Below are positions 36,297-44,874 of a stretch of DNA of 64,000 bases, piece by piece. The stretch spans positions 1,426,001 to 1,490,000 of the forward strand of contig NZ_SNYR01000001.1 in NCBI RefSeq assembly GCF_004363175.1, read 5' to 3'. The DNA is from Maritalea mobilis (GTDB lineage Bacteria; Pseudomonadota; Alphaproteobacteria; Rhizobiales; Devosiaceae). Every line of letters begins with the position of its first letter. Position 1 is the first letter of the stretch. The translations under genes were made by a program, and so were the position numbers. The notes beneath the pieces are model-generated. The model was not told the origin of the DNA and searched no databases. It saw only the letters and a list, made by a program, of their open reading frames with translations.

Positions 36297-37439
36297 TTAC
36301 GCCTCCTTCTTTTCAACAAAAGCGGGGTGAACCATCGCCCCGTCACGGGCAAGATTAGTAGCCGCAACCAGCTCATCTTCCCAATTAATGGCAAGTTCCT
36401 GCTTTTCCTTGTCGATCAAGGTTTCAAGGAAGGCCAAAAGGTTCTTCGCATAAAGTTGTGAGGCTGAAGCTGCCAAACGGCTTGGCAAATTCTCATAGCC
36501 AATAATCTTCACGCCTTTATGGTCGACCACTTCACCGCGCTTGGACACTTCAACATTGCCCCCACGCTCAACAGCCATATCCACGATCACCGAACCCGGT
36601 GCCATAGATTCAACCATCTTCTTGGTGATCAATTTCGGTGCCGGACGACCCGGAATAAGCGCTGTGGTGATCACAATATCCTGCTTGGCGATGTGCGCGG
36701 AAACCAACTCAGCCTGCTTGGCTTGGTATTCCTTGCTCATCTCCTTGGCGTAGCCGCCTGCAGTCTCTGCTTCTTTGAACTCGTCATCTTCAACGGCAAC
36801 AAATTTACCGCCCAAAGATTCAACTTGTTCTTTAGCAGCTGGCCGCACGTCTGTAGCCGAAACAACGGCACCCAAACGTTTGGCTGTGGCAATGGCTTGC
36901 AAGCCTGCAACGCCAGCACCCATGACGAAGGTTTTAGCTGGCCGCACCGTGCCGGCCGCAGTCATCATCATCGGGAATGCCCGATCGAAGGCATATGAAG
37001 CCTCGATCACCGCTTGATAGCCAGCAAGGTTCGCCTGTGAGGACAACACGTCCATCACCTGCGCCCGGGTAATCCGCGGCATAAATTCCATGGTGAACAG
37101 GGCATAGCCTGCTTTCGCCAAGGCCCCGATTTCTTTTTCATGGCCAAATGGGTCGAGCATCCCCATCACCAGCGCATTTTTCTTTGCGCCTTTCAGCAAT
37201 TCAGGTGTGGGGCGACGCACCGTCAACACCACATCCGCGCCCTTTACTGCGGTTGCGGCAGAAGTTGAAATACTTGCCCCCGCATCCTTATAGTCCTTAT
37301 CCAAAAGGCGCGACCCTTCACCCGCGCCTTTCTCTATTGCGACAGTAGCGCCAAAACCCACATATTTGGCCACCACTTCCGGGGTGACCGCCACACGGGT
37401 CTCATTGGCCGTTTGCTCGCGCAAAACCGCTATTCTCAT
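36297..37439 (-). CDS. pntAa: NAD(P) transhydrogenase subunit alpha, NAD-binding part
   Basis: The soluble dI subunit of 380 residues, related to alanine dehydrogenase. It opens MRIAVLREQTANETRVAVTP; RRPTPELLKGAKKNALVMG lies in the N-terminal subdomain, and the NAD site is VMGAGVAGLQAIATAKRLGA near residue 172. Start of the three-gene pnt operon. A 43-residue cytochrome-oxidase subunit gene sits just upstream on the same strand. Confidence 0.96.
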   Translation of the reverse strand: MRIAVLREQTANETRVAVTPEVVAKYVGFGATVAIEKGAGEGSRLLDKDYKDAGASISTSAATAVKGADVVLTVRRPTPELLKGAKKNALVMGMLDPFGHEKEIGALAKAGYALFTMEFMPRITRAQVMDVLSSQANLAGYQAVIEASYAFDRAFPMMMTAAGTVRPAKTFVMGAGVAGLQAIATAKRLGAVVSATDVRPAAKEQVESLGGKFVAVEDDEFKEAETAGGYAKEMSKEYQAKQAELVSAHIAKQDIVITTALIPGRPAPKLITKKMVESMAPGSVIVDMAVERGGNVEVSKRGEVVDHKGVKIIGYENLPSRLAASASQLYAKNLLAFLETLIDKEKQELAINWEDELVAATNLARDGAMVHPAFVEKKEA

Positions 37440-37510
37440 GCCAGTTCCTTTTCAGTTGCGCACATACAAGGTGATGCGCCGCCCCCCAACCAAATGCGGC
37501 ACGATGATGA

Positions 37511-37536
37511 TTTGTCGCTATGCGTTAGGCGACAAA
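37511..37536 (-). repeat. Hairpin over the COX IV stop codon
   Basis: TTTGTCGC (37511-37518) and GCGACAAA (37529-37536) pair perfectly around ten bases that include the stop codon of the small gene. There is no T-run, so it is more likely a 3'-end or processing structure than a terminator. Confidence 0.4.
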
Positions 37537-37656
37537 CCAGAAATAAAGCGCAATCAAAACCACAGCGATGATGATGGCTGACCATTTAGCCAACTGCAAA
37601 AAGCCGTGATAAGTTTTGGATTGCTCTTCATAAAGTTTTTCAGCTTCGGTGCTCAT
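37525..37656 (-). CDS. aa3-type cytochrome c oxidase subunit IV-like small protein
   Basis: A 43-residue protein: a short charged N-terminus with KLYEEQSKTYHGFLQLAKW and one membrane helix, SAIIIAVVLIALYFWFVA. This matches the tiny bacterial subunit IV of aa3 oxidases, which in Rhizobiales often sits upstream of pntA, as I recall it. GGAG lies upstream of the ATG. It is too short for many gene callers. No other oxidase gene is in the window. Confidence 0.85.
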   Translation of the reverse strand: MSTEAEKLYEEQSKTYHGFLQLAKWSAIIIAVVLIALYFWFVA

Positions 37657-37668
37657 TCTTTTCTCCAG

Positions 37669-39471
37669 TTAGTGAGATTGATCTAACGCTTCTAATTCGT
37701 CGATCAATCCTTCAATCATCCCCAACCCAAGTGACCAGAAATCTGGATCTTTGGCATCCAAGCCAAATGGGGCAAGTAATTCTGAATGGTGCTTTGATCC
37801 ACCTGCTTTGAGCAGGTCAAAATACCGTTCAACAAATCCGTCGTCAGATTGCTGATATTTCGCATAAAGCGAGTTCACCAAGCAATCACCAAACGCATAG
37901 GCATATACATAAAATGGCGCGTGAATGAAATGCGGTATATATGACCAAAAGGTCTCATATCCCTCATTTAGTTCAACAGATGGGCCAAGGCTTTCTCGGC
38001 TGGTCTCCAGCCAGATCTGCTCAAGCTCTTCGCTGCGCAATTCGCCCTCACGGCGTTTGATGTGCACCGCACGCTCAAAACTATAAAACGAGATCTGCCG
38101 CACAACCGTGTTCAGCATGTCTTCAACCTTGCCAGACAAAAGCGCAAAACGCTGGTGCGGATCATCGGTTGATTTCAGCAAAGAGCGGAAGGTGAGCATC
38201 TCACCGAACACACTAGCGGTCTCTGCCAGTGTAAGCGGCGTTTGTGCCATCAAGGCCCCTTGATCAGCAGCCAACACCTGATGCACCCCATGGCCCAACT
38301 CGTGCGCCAATGTCATCACATCCCGCGCTTTGCCCAAATAATTGAGCATCAAATAGGGATGCGCACTCGGCACTGTCGGGTGAGCAAAAGCCCCAGGCGC
38401 TTTACCATCACGCACAGGCGCGTCAATCCAGCCACTATTGAAGAAAGGCTTAGCCACGTCTGCAAGCTGTGGTGAAAAGTCTGCATAAGCATTCATCACC
38501 ATTTTTTGCGCGCTGTCCCAGTCAAAAATGCGGTCATCGCTTGTGGGCAACGGCGCATTGCGATCCCAAGCATTCAGCTTTTCTTGCCCCAACCATTTGG
38601 CTTTCATTTTATAATAACGGTGCGACAAACGCGGATAAGCATCACGCACGGCTTTTTCCAGCGCATCCACCACTTCCCGCTCAACCGAGTTGGCCATGTG
38701 GCGGCTATCCGCCACATCTTCATAACCCCGCCAACGATCAGAAATCTCTTTATCCTTGGCCAGCACATTTGTGATGTGCGTGAAAAGACGTTTGTTCTCG
38801 CCTAAAGTACCCACAAGACCTTTATAAGCCGCTTCCCGCTTAAATTGATCCTTGTCAGTCATCATGGTCAATGTCGGCTCAAGCGACAATTCTTCGCCAT
38901 CAACATCAAACTTCAGGCTGGCCATGGTTTCATCAAACAACCGATTCCATGCAGACCGACCAGTGACAGACTTGTCGTGGAACAGCTCTTCCACCCGATC
39001 TTCAAGTTGATAGGGCTTGGCTTTGCGCAATTCATCAAACCAAGGTTTGTAACGCGCCAGGGCCATATCGTCGGCCAATGCCTTGTCCAACACATCATCT
39101 TCAATGCGGTTCAACTCAAGCGAGAAAAACAACAATGGTGTGGTGAGACTTGTCAGCTTTTCGTTCAAATCGCCCATAAATTTGGCGCGTTCACCATCGG
39201 CTGTGTTTTGCGCATATTGCAAATAGGCGAAAGATCCCAAACGCCCCATCTTGTCCGACATGGCTTCATAGCGGGTAATAGCGTCTACCAGGCCACCCTT
39301 TTCAGCCAATTCTGCCAATTTGCCTTTAAAATCAGCCGCGAATTGCTTTGCCTCTTGCTCACAATCCGCCAAGTCTTTTTTAAGTTCTGCGCTATCCTGC
39401 CCCGGATAAAGATCAGTCAAATCCCACTCAGGCATCACCCCAAGCTTTTGCGCGAGATCTTCATTACTCAT
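37669..39471 (-). CDS. pepF: M3-family oligoendopeptidase (PepF-like)
   Basis: A cytosolic zinc peptidase of about 600 residues that cuts short peptides. The metal site HELGH is at residues 390-394 in VMTLAHELGHGVHQVLA, with the downstream glutamate region ETASVFGEMLTF, both standard for M3B. LGSFAYLQYAQNTADGERAK in the N-terminal lobe is also typical. ATG 39471 gives MSNEDLAQKLG; ATG 39486 would add five residues. Neither has a strong ribosome site. It could use peptides brought in by the opp transporter of this window. Confidence 0.93.
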   Translation of the reverse strand: MSNEDLAQKLGVMPEWDLTDLYPGQDSAELKKDLADCEQEAKQFAADFKGKLAELAEKGGLVDAITRYEAMSDKMGRLGSFAYLQYAQNTADGERAKFMGDLNEKLTSLTTPLLFFSLELNRIEDDVLDKALADDMALARYKPWFDELRKAKPYQLEDRVEELFHDKSVTGRSAWNRLFDETMASLKFDVDGEELSLEPTLTMMTDKDQFKREAAYKGLVGTLGENKRLFTHITNVLAKDKEISDRWRGYEDVADSRHMANSVEREVVDALEKAVRDAYPRLSHRYYKMKAKWLGQEKLNAWDRNAPLPTSDDRIFDWDSAQKMVMNAYADFSPQLADVAKPFFNSGWIDAPVRDGKAPGAFAHPTVPSAHPYLMLNYLGKARDVMTLAHELGHGVHQVLAADQGALMAQTPLTLAETASVFGEMLTFRSLLKSTDDPHQRFALLSGKVEDMLNTVVRQISFYSFERAVHIKRREGELRSEELEQIWLETSRESLGPSVELNEGYETFWSYIPHFIHAPFYVYAYAFGDCLVNSLYAKYQQSDDGFVERYFDLLKAGGSKHHSELLAPFGLDAKDPDFWSLGLGMIEGLIDELEALDQSH

Positions 39472-39582
39472 GCATCGGTCTTTCATTTAGCGTCAATTTG
39501 GCGCAAACCTTATCATATGCGTTTCGCTTGCCAAGACCGTATTGCATGAAGGGCGTTCCCCATCCCGCCCAAATCCGCAAAA

Positions 39583-40290
39583 CTAAATGTCCCAGTCCAT
39601 AAAGTGTGCGGTAAACATCAAGCTATCAACGAAGCCATGCGCCAATATAAGCGGCCAAAGATTTCGCTTGTAGGCAAAATACAAAAGCCCCAACCAAAAG
39701 GCGACAATTCCGGTGACAACAAAGCCCCGCAATCCTTGATAATAATAATGAGCATAGCCAAACGTCACAGCAGCAAATAGAGCGGACAAAATCCATTTGT
39801 GCGGCACGCCATCAAAGAGGCGTTGGGCGCGACTTATGAAAAAACCGCGAAAAAATATTTCTTCGCCAAAGGCCGCGCTGGTCCAAACCACCAATAGCCA
39901 AAGAAGATAAAGCCCAAGATTTCCTTTTAGATCACCCCAGCGCTCCGCCCCGACACCGGACGCCTCCATGAAATCAGTCCACCCCATATGCTGGGCAAGC
40001 AGCAACAGCATTGCGGAAAAGCCAATAATGCCTGCCATGCCCACAATGGCTTGCGGCAGCAGCAGCAATTTTGCTTTCCAACCAAACAAAGGCCGAAGCC
40101 CCAATTCCGACCATTGTTCATTTTGCAGACGCAGATAGATGCCGAGCACGATCAGCGTAAAGATCATGGAGATCGGACCAGAAAATTGCCAAGTGAGCGG
40201 GTCAACCAGCGCTTTAGTGCCAAACAAAATGGTCACAAAACCAATCAATTCAGCCAAGCTACGCCAGCGGGGTTTTAGAAAATCGAGCAT
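39583..40290 (-). CDS. CPBP-family intramembrane metalloprotease
   Basis: A 235-residue membrane protein with seven to eight helices. The three CPBP/ABI motifs are present: EEIFFRGFF with the paired glutamates, then the FGYAHYYYQG histidine motif and LAHGFVDS. The family includes CAAX prenyl endopeptidase-like and bacteriocin self-immunity proteins; this one has no bacteriocin neighbour. AGGA lies eight bases upstream of ATG 40290; in-frame ATGs at 40299 and 40338 are less supported. Confidence 0.87.
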   Translation of the reverse strand: MLDFLKPRWRSLAELIGFVTILFGTKALVDPLTWQFSGPISMIFTLIVLGIYLRLQNEQWSELGLRPLFGWKAKLLLLPQAIVGMAGIIGFSAMLLLLAQHMGWTDFMEASGVGAERWGDLKGNLGLYLLWLLVVWTSAAFGEEIFFRGFFISRAQRLFDGVPHKWILSALFAAVTFGYAHYYYQGLRGFVVTGIVAFWLGLLYFAYKRNLWPLILAHGFVDSLMFTAHFMDWDI

Positions 40291-40363
40291 AATCACCATC
40301 CTAAATAATAATGTTGAATGGGATTTAGGATGGGGCAACTTGGGAATATAGAACGATTGTGCG

Positions 40364-41161
40364 TTAGCGCGCCAAACGTTGCCATTGCCCTGGTGTCAGG
40401 CCAATAATTTTTCGGAAATGGCGCGTTAGATGGCTCTGATCAGCAAAACCGCAACTGGCTGCAATATGGGCCAACCCATCACCCACTTTGAGTTTTTCTT
40501 GCACCTGCTCAATGCGCCGCATCAGCAAATAACGATAGGGGCTGGTGCCCAGCGCCGCACGAAAGTCGCGCGACAATTGCCATCGATCGATTTGTGCAAC
40601 TTGCGCCAACGTCTCGATGGAAACTTGGTCAAATATATGCGCATCCAAAAATTGCTGCGCCCGACATACTGCGGGCCAATTGACCAACGCCCATTGAGGC
40701 TCTGTGTCCCCTGATGCCTCTTGCATGGCAAAAATCAGTTCACAAACCAAATCATTTTGCGCCAGTTCATCTAAAGACTGAGGCTCGTTCAAGATAGATT
40801 TAACGGCGCGAGTTAAACGGGGGTGGGTCGAAAGTCCGTTTTCAATGTAGGGCAATGATGCGCCACCCAATACATCTTGCACCATTTTTGGTGCCAGATA
40901 GAGCGTGCGAAAACGAAACCCATGCTCAGTTCCAGCTCGACCGTCATGCAGCTCATCAGGATGCAGCACAACGACACCGCCTGCTTGGGAATGGCGCGTC
41001 TCACCGCGATAATCAAAGCTTTGCACCCCTGCCAAAGTGAGCGCAATCGCATAGGTGTCATGCGCATGGCGGCTAAACTGAAACCGCTGCAAATAAGCAT
41101 CCACCCATGGCAAAGTGCCCTCGTGCCATTTGATCCAACTTTGCCGATCAAGATCAAGCAT
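40364..41161 (-). CDS. AraC-family transcriptional regulator
   Basis: A 265-residue regulator with an N-terminal AraC-type cupin (FSRHAHDTYAIALTLAGVQSF, GGVVVLHPDELHDG) and a C-terminal pair of HTHs (VSIETLAQVAQIDRWQLSRDFRAALG, then LAHIAASCGFADQSHLTRHFRKIIG). Start ATG 41161 follows AAGGGAGAT. The sensed ligand is unknown; close relatives often control LysE-type exporters or EamA transporters, none of which lies next to it. The CPBP protease gene is 73 bases downstream on the same strand and may be a target. Confidence 0.92.
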   Translation of the reverse strand: MLDLDRQSWIKWHEGTLPWVDAYLQRFQFSRHAHDTYAIALTLAGVQSFDYRGETRHSQAGGVVVLHPDELHDGRAGTEHGFRFRTLYLAPKMVQDVLGGASLPYIENGLSTHPRLTRAVKSILNEPQSLDELAQNDLVCELIFAMQEASGDTEPQWALVNWPAVCRAQQFLDAHIFDQVSIETLAQVAQIDRWQLSRDFRAALGTSPYRYLLMRRIEQVQEKLKVGDGLAHIAASCGFADQSHLTRHFRKIIGLTPGQWQRLAR

Positions 41162-41252
41162 TGCATCTCCCTTTTCACAAAAGATGGGGCAACGCGTCAC
41201 GCAATCAAGAACAGAGGCTAAAACACACTTTAGACAGTTGAATTAAGTATCC

Positions 41253-41267
41253 TTAATCCACTGTTAA
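41253..41267. promoter_or_regulatory. CtrA-type box (TTAA-N7-TTAA)
   Basis: TTAATCCACTGTTAA matches the CtrA consensus and overlaps another small dyad (ATTAAG-TATC-CTTAAT, 41242-41257). It is 78 bases upstream of the NtrC-like gene and 92 bases from the divergent AraC gene. Confidence 0.5.
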
Positions 41268-41344
41268 GAACTCGGACCTAGCCTGACCCAAATTAGGACA
41301 GTTTGTGATTCGACAGGCATTTAGCCGGTCAAATAAGAGAGCTT

Positions 41345-42802
41345 ATGGCCAATATTCTTGTTATTGATGACGATCCCATTCAATGTCGCCTGAGCGAAGA
41401 GATGCTCAAAGCCCATGGATATGAGCCAATAATCGCTCAATCCGGCGCTGAAGGATTGGCCATTTTGGAAAGCCAAAACATTCAAGCCGTCATCCTTGAT
41501 CTGGTGATGCCAGAGATGGACGGCATGACTGTTCTGAGCGAAATGCGCGAACAAGGCTTCACGATGCCTGTGATTGTGCAAACCGCACATCCAGACATTG
41601 AAAACATTGTTTCTGCGATCCGCCTCGGCGCAACAGACTTTTTCTCAAAGCCGATTTCGCAAGAGCGCTTGGTCATTTCATTGCAAAACGCACTAAAGCG
41701 CTTTGATTTGGAAAATTGCCTACGCACAGAAACCCATCGGCACAAAGGCGCCCTCAGCTTTAAAGATATGGCCGCCATTTCGCCCGCCATGCAAAAATCC
41801 ATCACCCATGGCGAGAAAGCTGCAGCCACACAAATCCCTGTGCTGATCGAAGGCGAAGCAGGCACTGGGCGCGACATGATGGCCCGCGCCATCCATCATC
41901 ACGCCAAACGTAGTGGCAAGCCTTTCATTGCTTTGAACTGCTCAACAATCGACACGGATGAGCTGGACGAAATGCTTTTCGGTTCATTGGAATCAGGCAA
42001 GAAGAACGCATTTGAACAAGCGCAAGGCGGCACCCTCTATCTTGATGAAATCGGCGCCCTATCTCTTGAGCTGCAAGGCAAATTGCTTGCGCTATTCACC
42101 GAAAAAAAGCTCAGCACATCCGCAGATGATTTTGCGCCTTATGATGTGCGCCTGATTTGCGCCACCTCTAAACGCTTGCTGAACCTGACCAAGCAGAAAC
42201 ATTTCCGCGAAGACCTTTATTATCGACTTAATATCTTCCCAATTTACATGCCGCCATTGCGCGATCGGGTGGAAGATATTGAAGCATTGGCCAACCACTT
42301 TATCACAAAGTTTTCCGTCGCCGAGGGTCGGCGCATTGAAGGCTGTACAACCGAAACAATCGACATGCTGTGCCAATATGAATGGCCGGGCAATGTGCGC
42401 CAGCTTGAAAATGCCATCTATCGCGCAATTTTGCTCACTGAAGATGGTCGCCTCACCCCGAATGAGTTTCCACAGATTCAAACCTCGCTCCAAGGCGCCG
42501 AAAAATTGCGCGCAGCGCTAAAATCCATGTCGCCGCAAGTCACCCCTGATCATATTGACGCGGCAACCAGCTCCATCACACCGCTAAAACCGGCCAAAAA
42601 ACCAGCTAAAGACCGCTTCCTGACAGAAGAAGGGCGGGTGAATAACTTGGCACAGGTGGAAAAAGAACTCATTGAATTTGCATTGAAAAAACACAATGGC
42701 AAAATGAGCGCTGTTGCTCGTGCGCTGGGCATTGGGCGCTCCACCCTTTACCGCAAGCTCAAAGAATATGGGCTGGACAGCGATCAATCCAACGCCGCTT
42801 AG
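41345..42802 (+). CDS. Atypical NtrC-family response regulator lacking the GAFTGA loop
   Basis: A 485-residue three-domain regulator. The receiver (residues 1-120) is complete: acidic pocket DDDP, phosphoacceptor Asp52 (VILDLVMP), Thr80 and Lys102. The AAA+ domain (about 145-375) keeps Walker B TLYLDEIG (D234, E235) and the REDLYYRLN arginine region. But Walker A reads GEAGTGR with Arg176 in place of lysine, and between LFG (211-213) and FEQAQGGT the usual block with GAFTGA is replaced by nine other residues. The C-terminal Fis HTH AVARALGIGRSTLYRKL is intact. It probably binds DNA but is unlikely to activate sigma-54 polymerase. No histidine kinase gene is adjacent. Confidence 0.9.
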   Translation: MANILVIDDDPIQCRLSEEMLKAHGYEPIIAQSGAEGLAILESQNIQAVILDLVMPEMDGMTVLSEMREQGFTMPVIVQTAHPDIENIVSAIRLGATDFFSKPISQERLVISLQNALKRFDLENCLRTETHRHKGALSFKDMAAISPAMQKSITHGEKAAATQIPVLIEGEAGTGRDMMARAIHHHAKRSGKPFIALNCSTIDTDELDEMLFGSLESGKKNAFEQAQGGTLYLDEIGALSLELQGKLLALFTEKKLSTSADDFAPYDVRLICATSKRLLNLTKQKHFREDLYYRLNIFPIYMPPLRDRVEDIEALANHFITKFSVAEGRRIEGCTTETIDMLCQYEWPGNVRQLENAIYRAILLTEDGRLTPNEFPQIQTSLQGAEKLRAALKSMSPQVTPDHIDAATSSITPLKPAKKPAKDRFLTEEGRVNNLAQVEKELIEFALKKHNGKMSAVARALGIGRSTLYRKLKEYGLDSDQSNAA

Positions 42803-42819
42803 CCCTTAAGCGCTTTTTT
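42796..42819 (+). terminator. Terminator after the NtrC-like gene
   Basis: CGCTTA (42796-42801, including the stop) pairs with TAAGCG (42807-42812); six Ts follow. Confidence 0.65.
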
Positions 42820-43017
42820 GCAACACAAGCAGAAATTTGTAAGGAATTTGTGGTAACAATTTCGCGAAACGCTTGGTGAGCAAGCCATTCTTGGCTATAA
42901 ACAGAGCGCTTTTGGAGTCGCATGCTGGGGCGCGACCAATTGGTTGTGGGACATATTTGCTGGAATTCGATCCGCAAAACCACAACAAACAAAGTTGCGG
43001 GATTAAAAGGGATTGAA

Positions 43018-44670
43018 ATGCGCGGATTTAAACTTGGTATTTTGGCAGCAACAGCTTTTGCTCTCCTTCCTTTGTCCGCAACGCAGGCACAGCAAGTCAT
43101 CAACATAAATGGTGTTGAAGCCACACGCGTGGTAATCGGGCCTGCAACAAGCCCGTTGGCCAAAACAATCAAAGCTGGATTGAAAGCAGATTATTACGAT
43201 GCGAGCGCCGGCTCATCAGCATGGAAATCTGCTCAAAAGCTTTATTACTTTTACGGCGAGCGCAATTTCGAACCACTTTGGTTAGATTTGGACGGCGACA
43301 AGATCGCCTTTTCTGACAAAGCCGAAGCCATAATTGAGCTGTTCAAAAAAGCTGAGTTGGAAGGCCTACGCCCAAGCGATTATCTGACGGACGCGTTGGA
43401 CCTCACAAATATTGAAAATGAACCAGAGCGCTTGGCCGCGCTAGAAACAGAATTTTCGCAAAGCGCTATTCGCTATGCCCAGCATGCTGCAGGTGGCCGG
43501 ATCAATCCGCGCAGCGTTTCCAATTCAATCACTTTGTCGCCAACGCGTATTGATGGCGCAAAAATGCTGATTGATTTGGTGCAATCAAGCGATCCAGCAA
43601 ACTTGCTTTATAGCCTGCACCCAACACACCGCGAATTTGTTGCCTTGCGAGACGAGTTGGCGAAAAAACTCGATGGTGTAGAAGAAGAACAGATCATCAT
43701 TCCAAATGGCCAATTGTTGAAATTGGGCCGCACAGATGATCGCCTTTCTCTGTTACGCACCCGGTTGGAAACACCTGCTGAAGATCCCGCAAATGAGTTG
43801 GTTTACGACCAAGCGATGGTCGACGCGGTAAAAGAATTCCAATCGTCGCTCGGCTTGGTGCCAGATGGCGTTGTCGGCCCGGCAACCGTTGCTGCCTTGA
43901 ATGGCGCAAACGGAGCCAGCGCGGAAGATATTATCGCCAATATGGAACGCTGGCGCTGGATGCCAAAAAATCTGGGCGAATTCTTTGTTTTTGTAAACGT
44001 GCCTGAGTTCCGCTTGGAAGTTCGCTCTGGTGAAACTGTACGTCACGCCACCCGCGTTGTAGTTGGCAAGCCAAAACATGCCACACCAATCTTCTCTGAT
44101 GAGATTGAACATGTGGTTGTGAACCCATATTGGAACGTGCCGCTCTCTATCACCAAAAATGAGCTGCTGCCCGCGTCAAATGGCAATCCCGGCTATTTCG
44201 CCGCTCGCAATTACGAATTGCTGTCCGGCGGCCGTGTGATCAATGCATCTTCAGTTGATTGGGCCAATGTGAACCCTTCAAACCCACCATTCCGCATTCG
44301 CCAGCGTCCTGGTCGCGGCAATGCATTGGGTCAGATCAAATTCTTGTTCCCCAACCAACACGCTGTTTATCTACACGACACACCATCAAAAAGCCTGTTC
44401 TCACGTAGCTATCGCGCCTTTTCACACGGTTGTGTGCGGGTGCATAATCCGCTTGAATTCGCTGATGCGTTGTTGGCCTTTGAACCAGATTTGAGCTTGA
44501 GCAAAATCAAGTCCATGTTCGGTTCAACGGAAAAGTGGAACAATTTGAAGCGTCATGTGCCTGTGCACATTTCTTACTTCACATTGCGCGTAAGCGGCGA
44601 TGGTACCATCCGCTCTTATGGCGATGTGTATGGCCACCATCAGCGCTTGATCAACTTGCTCAAAAGCTAA
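43018..44670 (+). CDS. L,D-transpeptidase (YcbB-like) with peptidoglycan-binding domain
   Basis: A periplasmic enzyme making 3-3 peptidoglycan cross-links or attaching proteins to the wall. 550 residues: signal peptide MRGFKLGILAATAFALLPLS (cut after TQA), a scaffold with WLDLDG...GLRPSDYLTDAL, a PG_binding_1 motif (VKEFQSSLGLVPDGVVGPATVAALN) around residue 280 and the YkuD catalytic domain (about 325-500). The active-site segment AFSHGCVRVHN puts Cys472 and His470 in place. AAAGGGAT precedes ATG 43018; the frame is open to 42922 but that part would precede the signal peptide. Confidence 0.94.
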   Translation: MRGFKLGILAATAFALLPLSATQAQQVININGVEATRVVIGPATSPLAKTIKAGLKADYYDASAGSSAWKSAQKLYYFYGERNFEPLWLDLDGDKIAFSDKAEAIIELFKKAELEGLRPSDYLTDALDLTNIENEPERLAALETEFSQSAIRYAQHAAGGRINPRSVSNSITLSPTRIDGAKMLIDLVQSSDPANLLYSLHPTHREFVALRDELAKKLDGVEEEQIIIPNGQLLKLGRTDDRLSLLRTRLETPAEDPANELVYDQAMVDAVKEFQSSLGLVPDGVVGPATVAALNGANGASAEDIIANMERWRWMPKNLGEFFVFVNVPEFRLEVRSGETVRHATRVVVGKPKHATPIFSDEIEHVVVNPYWNVPLSITKNELLPASNGNPGYFAARNYELLSGGRVINASSVDWANVNPSNPPFRIRQRPGRGNALGQIKFLFPNQHAVYLHDTPSKSLFSRSYRAFSHGCVRVHNPLEFADALLAFEPDLSLSKIKSMFGSTEKWNNLKRHVPVHISYFTLRVSGDGTIRSYGDVYGHHQRLINLLKS

Positions 44671-44874
44671 AATTTACAAAGCATTTACTATAATTTTGCT
44701 TAAATGCGCATAATGTCGCACGGCTTTTGCCATGCCTTTTTCACGCCATTTTACTTCCTATATTAGAAAAGTGGGAAGTTGGCGGGGCAAAATCGCATAA
44801 TTTGCTGTTGCTTGCTTAACGTTAATAAAGTCTAATTAAGTTGGTTATAAACTGAACCAACGATAGAATGACTG

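Noticed and set aside
39583-40290. A bacteriocin immunity or toxin-antitoxin locus around the CPBP protease
   Set aside because: No bacteriocin precursor, toxin or export gene is next to it; the CPBP family alone is not enough.
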